Positions 59,727 through 64,000 of a DNA stretch of 64,000 bases are shown one piece after another; position 1 is the stretch's first letter; each line of letters begins with the position of its first letter. Under the pieces are notes generated by a model. The model did not search any database. It was not told where the DNA came from and was given only the letters and a program-made list of their open reading frames with translations. The position numbers and the translations under genes are program-made. Source of the DNA: Scandinavium manionii (GTDB lineage Bacteria; Pseudomonadota; Gammaproteobacteria; Enterobacterales; Enterobacteriaceae); the NCBI RefSeq assembly GCF_024764775.1, contig NZ_JALIGC010000039.1, positions 62,001 through 126,000 of the forward strand. The letters are read 5' to 3'.

Positions 59727-59939
59727 GTTATCCCCTATACTTAGTTTTCTGATTCTAAACGCAAAATCGTTATTTTTAAATCATAACGACACATCCGCAC
59801 TGCCAATGTCGACTGTTAACATAAAAATCCATTCCTGATCACAATAATCAATATTTATTTTATTTCAACTTAAAATGGAATGTTTGTTTCATATACAGTG
59901 TTCGGGTAATAGTCACGATTTAACAGCGAGAGGTTCAGG
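59727..59939. promoter_or_regulatory. Divergent iolR-like/iolA control region
   Basis: 213 AT-rich bases with both promoters. An operator candidate, AAAATGGAATGTTTGTTTCA and one more base, lies at 59872-59892, 48 bases before the iolA start; a related 21-mer lies before iolG at 63572-63592 (16 of 21 positions shared). A CCATTCC half-site in the opposite sense is at 59829-59835. GAGAGG lies just before iolA. Confidence 0.5.
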
Positions 59940-61445
59940 ATGGAGACGGTAGCGAATTTTATTCACGGCGAGTGTGTCACAGGTTCAGGCCAGCGCGTTC
60001 AGGCGATCTTCAACCCCGCCACGGGCGAGCAAATTCGTCAGGTGGTGATGAGCACGGCGCAGGAAACAGAGCGTGCCATCGCCGCCGCGCAGCTGGCTTT
60101 TAACGGATGGTCACGGCAGGCCCCGCTGAAACGCGCCCGCGTATTGTTCCGCTTTAAAGCGCTGCTTGAGCAAAACATGGACTCGCTTGCGCGGATTATC
60201 AGCGAAGAGCACGGCAAAGTGTACTCTGATGCGGTGGGGGAGCTGACACGCGGTCTGGAAGTGGTGGAATTTGCCTGCGGCATTCCGCATCTGCAAAAAG
60301 GTGAGCACTCGGCAAATGTGGGCACTGGCGTCGATAGCCATTCGCTGATGCAGCCGCTGGGCGTGTGCGTCGGCATTACCCCGTTCAACTTCCCTGCGAT
60401 GGTGCCGATGTGGATGTTCCCAATCTCGCTGGCGACGGGCAATACGTTTGTGCTCAAACCGTCGGAAAAAGATCCTTCTCTGCCGCTCGCGCTGGCAAAA
60501 CTGCTGAAAGAAGCGGGTCTGCCGGACGGCGTCTTCAACGTGGTGCAGGGTGATAAAGAAGCGGTCGATGTGCTGCTGACCGACCCGCGCGTTCAGGCGG
60601 TCAGTTTTGTTGGCTCGACGCCGATTGCGGAATACATTTATCAGACCGCGTCAGCGCACGGCAAACGTTGTCAGGCTCTGGGCGGGGCGAAAAATCACTG
60701 CATCCTGATGCCGGACGCCGATATGGCGATGGCGACGAATGCCATCATGGGCGCGGCGTATGGTGCGGCGGGTGAGCGTTGCATGGCGCTGTCGGTGGTC
60801 GTGGCGGTGGGTGATGACACAGCGGAAGCGTTGTGTGCGCAACTGGAAAAACAGATAGCGGTATTACGCGTGGGGCCGGGGCTTGAGCAAACGCCGGAAA
60901 ATGAGATGGGGCCACTGATCTCCGCGGCGCACCGCAGCAAAGTGCTGGGCTATATCGACAGCGGCGAAGCTCAGGGCGCCACGCTGCGCGTGGATGGCCG
61001 GGGTTTCAGCGTGAAGCATCATGAGCAGGGCTTTTTTGTCGGGCCGACATTATTCGATAATGTCACGCCTGAGATGACCATCTACAAAGAAGAAATTTTT
61101 GGCCCGGTACTTAGCGTGGTGCGGGTGAAGGATTACGCCAGCGCGGTGGCGCTGATTAACCACCATGAATACGGTAACGGGACCGCTATTTTTACCCGTG
61201 ACGGCGGTTGCGCGCGACGCTTCTGCGAAGAGGTACAGGCCGGGATGGTCGGCGTTAACGTACCGATTCCCGTGCCAATGGCGTTCCATAGCTTCGGCGG
61301 CTGGAAACGGTCTATCTTTGGTCCGCTGAACGTACATGGTAATGACGGCGTGCGTTTTTATACCCGCATGAAAACCGTGACTGCTCGCTGGCCGGAAATG
61401 CAGCAGGATAACGGTGCCGCGTTCTCCATGCCAACCCTGGGCTGA
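59940..61445 (+). CDS. iolA: Methylmalonate/malonate-semialdehyde dehydrogenase (CoA-acylating)
   Basis: 501 residues of the aldehyde dehydrogenase superfamily. VCVGITPFNFPAMVPMWMFP near residue 142, LGGAKNHCILMPDADM near 245, and the catalytic Cys in GAAGERCMALSVVV near 280 are all typical of MMSDH. It turns malonate semialdehyde, the end product of the inositol route, into acetyl-CoA and CO2 with NAD and CoA. First gene of the rightward iol operon, 11 bases ahead of iolD. Its promoter faces the RpiR gene. Confidence 0.95.
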   Translation: METVANFIHGECVTGSGQRVQAIFNPATGEQIRQVVMSTAQETERAIAAAQLAFNGWSRQAPLKRARVLFRFKALLEQNMDSLARIISEEHGKVYSDAVGELTRGLEVVEFACGIPHLQKGEHSANVGTGVDSHSLMQPLGVCVGITPFNFPAMVPMWMFPISLATGNTFVLKPSEKDPSLPLALAKLLKEAGLPDGVFNVVQGDKEAVDVLLTDPRVQAVSFVGSTPIAEYIYQTASAHGKRCQALGGAKNHCILMPDADMAMATNAIMGAAYGAAGERCMALSVVVAVGDDTAEALCAQLEKQIAVLRVGPGLEQTPENEMGPLISAAHRSKVLGYIDSGEAQGATLRVDGRGFSVKHHEQGFFVGPTLFDNVTPEMTIYKEEIFGPVLSVVRVKDYASAVALINHHEYGNGTAIFTRDGGCARRFCEEVQAGMVGVNVPIPVPMAFHSFGGWKRSIFGPLNVHGNDGVRFYTRMKTVTARWPEMQQDNGAAFSMPTLG

Positions 61446-61456
61446 CGGAGGGATTG

Positions 61457-63382
61457 ATGAAAACTGAACGTATGACCATGGCCCAGGCGCTGGTCAAATT
61501 TCTCAACCAACAGTATGTCGACGTTGACGGGCAGGAAACGCCGTTCATCGAAGGCGTGGCGACTATCTTCGGTCACGGTAATGTGCTCGGTATCGGTCAG
61601 GCGCTGGAGCAGGACCCCGGGCACTTGCGGGTGCATCAAGGCTGCAACGAACAGGGCATCGCGCACATGGCGACAGGTTTTGCCAAACAGCACCTCCGTC
61701 GGCGCATTTATGCGGTGACCTCGTCGGTTGGCCCTGGGGCTGCCAACATGGTGACCGCGGCGGCGACAGCCACGGCTAACCGTATTCCGCTGCTGCTGCT
61801 GCCGGGGGATATCTACGCCAGCCGTCAGCCGGATCCGGTATTACAGCAGATAGAGCAATATCACGGCCTGAGTATCAGCACCAACGACTGTTTTCGTCCG
61901 GTCTCGCGTTACTGGGACCGTATCAACCGTCCGGAACAGCTGATGAGCGCCATGCTGAATGCGATGCGAACCCTGACCGATCCGGCAGATACGGGCGCAG
62001 TGACGATTTGTTTGCCGCAGGATGTTCAGGGCGAAGCCTGGGATTACCCACAGAGTTTCTTTGCCCGGCGTGTTCATCATATTGAACGACGCCCACCAGA
62101 TCCGCATCGGCTGGAACAGGCGCGAGCGCTGATTGCCCGTAAACGTCGTCCGCTGGTGGTTTGTGGCGGTGGCGTGCGTTACGCCGGGGCGCACGACGCG
62201 TTTCGTCAGTTTGTCGAAACCTTGCAGTTGCCATTTGCCGAAACGCAGGCCGGAAAAGGGGCGCTGGTAAGTGACCACCCACTCAATCTGGGCGGTATTG
62301 GCGTCACCGGTGGACTGGCCGCGAACCGGCTTGCGCCACAGGCGGATCTGGTGATTGGTGTCGGCACGCGTTTGACCGATTTTACCACCGGTTCAAAAGC
62401 ACTGTTTGCCCACCCGGACGTCGAGTTCCTGCTGTTGAATGTGGCGGAGTTCGATGCCCTGAAGCTGGATGCCACGGCACTGGTGGCCGATGCCCACGCC
62501 GGTCTGTCAGCACTGACGGAAGGGCTTGTGGAGTATCGCAGCGACTGGGGAAGCGAGGTGGCGCAGGCGAAATTGGCCTGGCACGAGGAGTGCCGTCGGT
62601 TGTGGTCTCGCCAGTGGCAGCCCGATGACGCACCAGAAGTTGCTGGCCACCTCGATACTCAATTGCAGGAATACAGCGAAGCGCTGAAAACGCGGCTGAC
62701 GCAAACACGCGTGCTGGGGCTGATTAATCAGCACATTGAGGATGATGCGATTGTGGTTGGGGCCGCAGGTTCGCTCCCCGGCGATTTACAGCGGCTATGG
62801 CAGGTGAAGACCCCCGACAGCTATCACCTGGAGTATGGCTACTCCTGCATGGGCTATGAAATCGCGGCGGCGATTGGGGCGAAGCTCGCGAAACCACAGC
62901 AGCCTGTGTATGCGATGGTTGGCGACGGCTCGTACATGATGCTGCATTCTGAGCTGCAAACGGCCGTTCAGGAAGGGATAAAAATGGCCGTGCTGCTGTT
63001 TGATAACGCCGGGTTCGGTTGTATTAACAACCTGCAAATGGGGCACGGGATGGGCAGTTTTGGCACTGAAAACCGCGCCCGCAATCCGCAGAGTGGACGC
63101 CTTGATGGCCCGTTGGTACAGGTCGATTTTGCTCAAAATGCCGAAAGTTATGGTTGTCGGGCGTGGCGGGTGAATGACGAACAGAGTCTGTTGGCGGCCC
63201 TGGAGGCGGCGCGTGCCCATCCTGGGCCGACGTTGCTGGACATTAAAGTGTTGCCCAAAACCATGACCCACGATTACGCAGCCTGGTGGCGCACGGGGGA
63301 TGCCCAGGTTTCTGCGTCAGACAGCGTGCAACAAGCAGCGGAACAGACCCGGCTGCAACTGCAAAACGCCCGTCAGTATTAA
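61457..63382 (+). CDS. iolD: 3D-(3,5/4)-trihydroxycyclohexane-1,2-dione hydrolase IolD
   Basis: 641 residues from ATG 61457 with GGAGG five bases upstream; a TTG one codon earlier also opens the frame. It is a thiamine-diphosphate enzyme: the catalytic Glu lies in HQGCNEQGIAHMATGFAKQ, and the ThDP/Mg motif is GDGSYMMLHSELQTAVQEGI ... NNAGFGCINN-type (here DNAGFGCINNLQ). It opens the cyclitol ring to 5-deoxy-glucuronate. It follows iolA in one operon. A 256-base gap with operator-like repeats separates it from iolG. Confidence 0.95.
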   Translation: MKTERMTMAQALVKFLNQQYVDVDGQETPFIEGVATIFGHGNVLGIGQALEQDPGHLRVHQGCNEQGIAHMATGFAKQHLRRRIYAVTSSVGPGAANMVTAAATATANRIPLLLLPGDIYASRQPDPVLQQIEQYHGLSISTNDCFRPVSRYWDRINRPEQLMSAMLNAMRTLTDPADTGAVTICLPQDVQGEAWDYPQSFFARRVHHIERRPPDPHRLEQARALIARKRRPLVVCGGGVRYAGAHDAFRQFVETLQLPFAETQAGKGALVSDHPLNLGGIGVTGGLAANRLAPQADLVIGVGTRLTDFTTGSKALFAHPDVEFLLLNVAEFDALKLDATALVADAHAGLSALTEGLVEYRSDWGSEVAQAKLAWHEECRRLWSRQWQPDDAPEVAGHLDTQLQEYSEALKTRLTQTRVLGLINQHIEDDAIVVGAAGSLPGDLQRLWQVKTPDSYHLEYGYSCMGYEIAAAIGAKLAKPQQPVYAMVGDGSYMMLHSELQTAVQEGIKMAVLLFDNAGFGCINNLQMGHGMGSFGTENRARNPQSGRLDGPLVQVDFAQNAESYGCRAWRVNDEQSLLAALEAARAHPGPTLLDIKVLPKTMTHDYAAWWRTGDAQVSASDSVQQAAEQTRLQLQNARQY

Positions 63383-63638
63383 CCTTTCAGCGCGTCTCCG
63401 GCACGGTGTCGGCGGCGCGTTTATCTCTTCTTATTTCACCGTAACGAAATTTTCATTTCATCTTTCCCTCGCGAAAGTCAGAGTGCACGCTGTGACACTG
63501 ATAACAAAATGTATCGCAACTATTGCCATAATGTTAACTGGCGCGCAAAAATAGAATTTTCACTATTTATAAAAATGAAATAAATGTTTTATTTATGGTG
63601 TCGTTAGTTCATCGCATTCATCCATACCAGGAGCCGTT
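63383..63638 (+). promoter_or_regulatory. Probable iolG promoter region with IolR-type motif
   Basis: 256 bases without a gene. It becomes very AT-rich after 63560. It carries GAAATTTTCATTTC at 63446-63459 (inverted repeat) and the 21-base motif at 63572-63592 related to the one before iolA. AGGAG lies eight bases before the iolG ATG. A separate, IolR-controlled promoter for iolG is likely. Confidence 0.5.
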
Positions 63639-64000
63639 ATGTTTAACATTGCTTTACTGGGCGCTGGCCGAATTGGCCAGGTACATGCCGCTAACATCGC
63701 AACCCACAAGGAAACAACGCTCTGGTCCGTTGTTGATCCGAATGAGGCCTTTGCCTCCCGCCTGGCCACGCAGTATCAGGCGCGCCAGCAAAGTCTTGAT
63801 GAGGCGATGACCGATCCCAATGTTCATGCGGTGCTGATTGCCTCAGCCACCGATACCCATGCCGATTTAATCGAACTGGCTGCCCGTCACGGCAAAGCCA
63901 TTTTCTGTGAAAAACCTGTCCATCTTGATCTGGCCCGTGTGCGCGACTGTCTGAAAGTGGTCAAAGAGTACAACGTGCCACTGTTTATCGGTTTCAACCG
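63639..64000 (+). CDS. iolG: Inositol 2-dehydrogenase (N-terminal part)
   Basis: 120 codons to the window edge from ATG 63639, with AGGAG eight bases upstream. The N terminus MFNIALLGAGRIGQVHAANI is the Rossmann motif of IolG. IFCEKPVHLDLARVRDCLK near residue 95 is the EKP motif of the Gfo/Idh/MocA family. It oxidises myo-inositol to 2-keto-inositol with NAD, the first step of the pathway that iolD and iolA complete. The remainder of the gene lies beyond the window. Confidence 0.93.
   Translation, partial: MFNIALLGAGRIGQVHAANIATHKETTLWSVVDPNEAFASRLATQYQARQQSLDEAMTDPNVHAVLIASATDTHADLIELAARHGKAIFCEKPVHLDLARVRDCLKVVKEYNVPLFIGFN

Noticed and set aside
59828..59843. CRP site in the iolA control region (TGATCACA)
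   Set aside because: Only the right half TCACA is present; the left TGTGA half is missing at the required spacing.
1..64000. CRISPR arrays, tRNA genes, rRNA genes, insertion sequences
   Set aside because: No spaced short direct repeats, no cloverleaf or rRNA sequence and no transposase frames were found; the repeats present are REP and ERIC types.

Overview
The window is chromosomal DNA of an enteric bacterium (Enterobacteriaceae) close to Enterobacter, Lelliottia, Leclercia or Kluyvera. The backbone genes and their order match the E. coli hcaT-csiE-suhB-trmJ-isc-pepB-sseB-sseA-yfhM-pbpC-ndk-rlmN-rodZ-ispG-hisS-yfgM-bamB-der-yfgJ-xseA-guaBA segment, with very high protein similarity as recalled from memory. 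REP-like and ERIC repeats typical of enterics sit between the genes. No rRNA, tRNA or CRISPR array was seen. The genus call is an inference.

Layout. 1-9.5 kb is an accessory sugar locus: a GH36 alpha-galactosidase (cut by the window edge) with a GPH symporter, a divergent ROK regulator, a large DUF5107-TPR protein, a sugar-porter MFS and an aldose-epimerase-like protein. 9.5-15.5 kb holds hcaT without its usual hca genes, csiE, a ZevAB-like DUF1007/NicO metal pair (at the place where E. coli has yfhR), suhB and trmJ. 15.6-21.5 kb is the iscRSUA-hscBA-fdx-iscX iron-sulfur operon. Two type-1 IscR sites lie in front of it, and ERIC elements have entered both the iscR-iscS and the hscB-hscA gaps. 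21.5-28.7 kb has pepB, sseB and an alpha-glucoside PTS locus (EIICB, GH4 6-phospho-alpha-glucosidase, RpiR-type regulator), with sseA lying between enzyme and regulator. 28.9-36.2 kb is the yfhM-pbpC pair. 36.3-51.4 kb is conserved housekeeping backbone plus one extra Gfo/Idh/MocA gene between der and yfgJ.

At 51.4-57.9 kb a defective integrative element sits at the 3' end of guaA. It has a P4-type integrase and a 10-bp direct repeat at its ends. Its phage genes, all on the minus strand, are a methyltransferase, an ANR-type regulator, a 37-residue membrane peptide, an AlpA/Xis-like protein, RecT and a RecE-like nuclease. An internal deletion has joined a beheaded phage gene head to head with the beheaded C-terminal part of a large helical protein that I suspect came from a defence gene. 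Next comes a recombination scar in which a PEP-mutase-like start is fused to the end of a GNAT acetyltransferase. From 58.9 kb to the end is a myo-inositol locus: an RpiR-type regulator (iolR-like), iolA, iolD and the start of iolG.

No complete, clearly new system is visible. The best leads are the DUF5107-TPR sugar locus, the truncated large protein of the guaA island, the coupled alpA/micropeptide/ANR trio, ERIC elements placed inside the isc operon, and several unassigned operator-like repeats.
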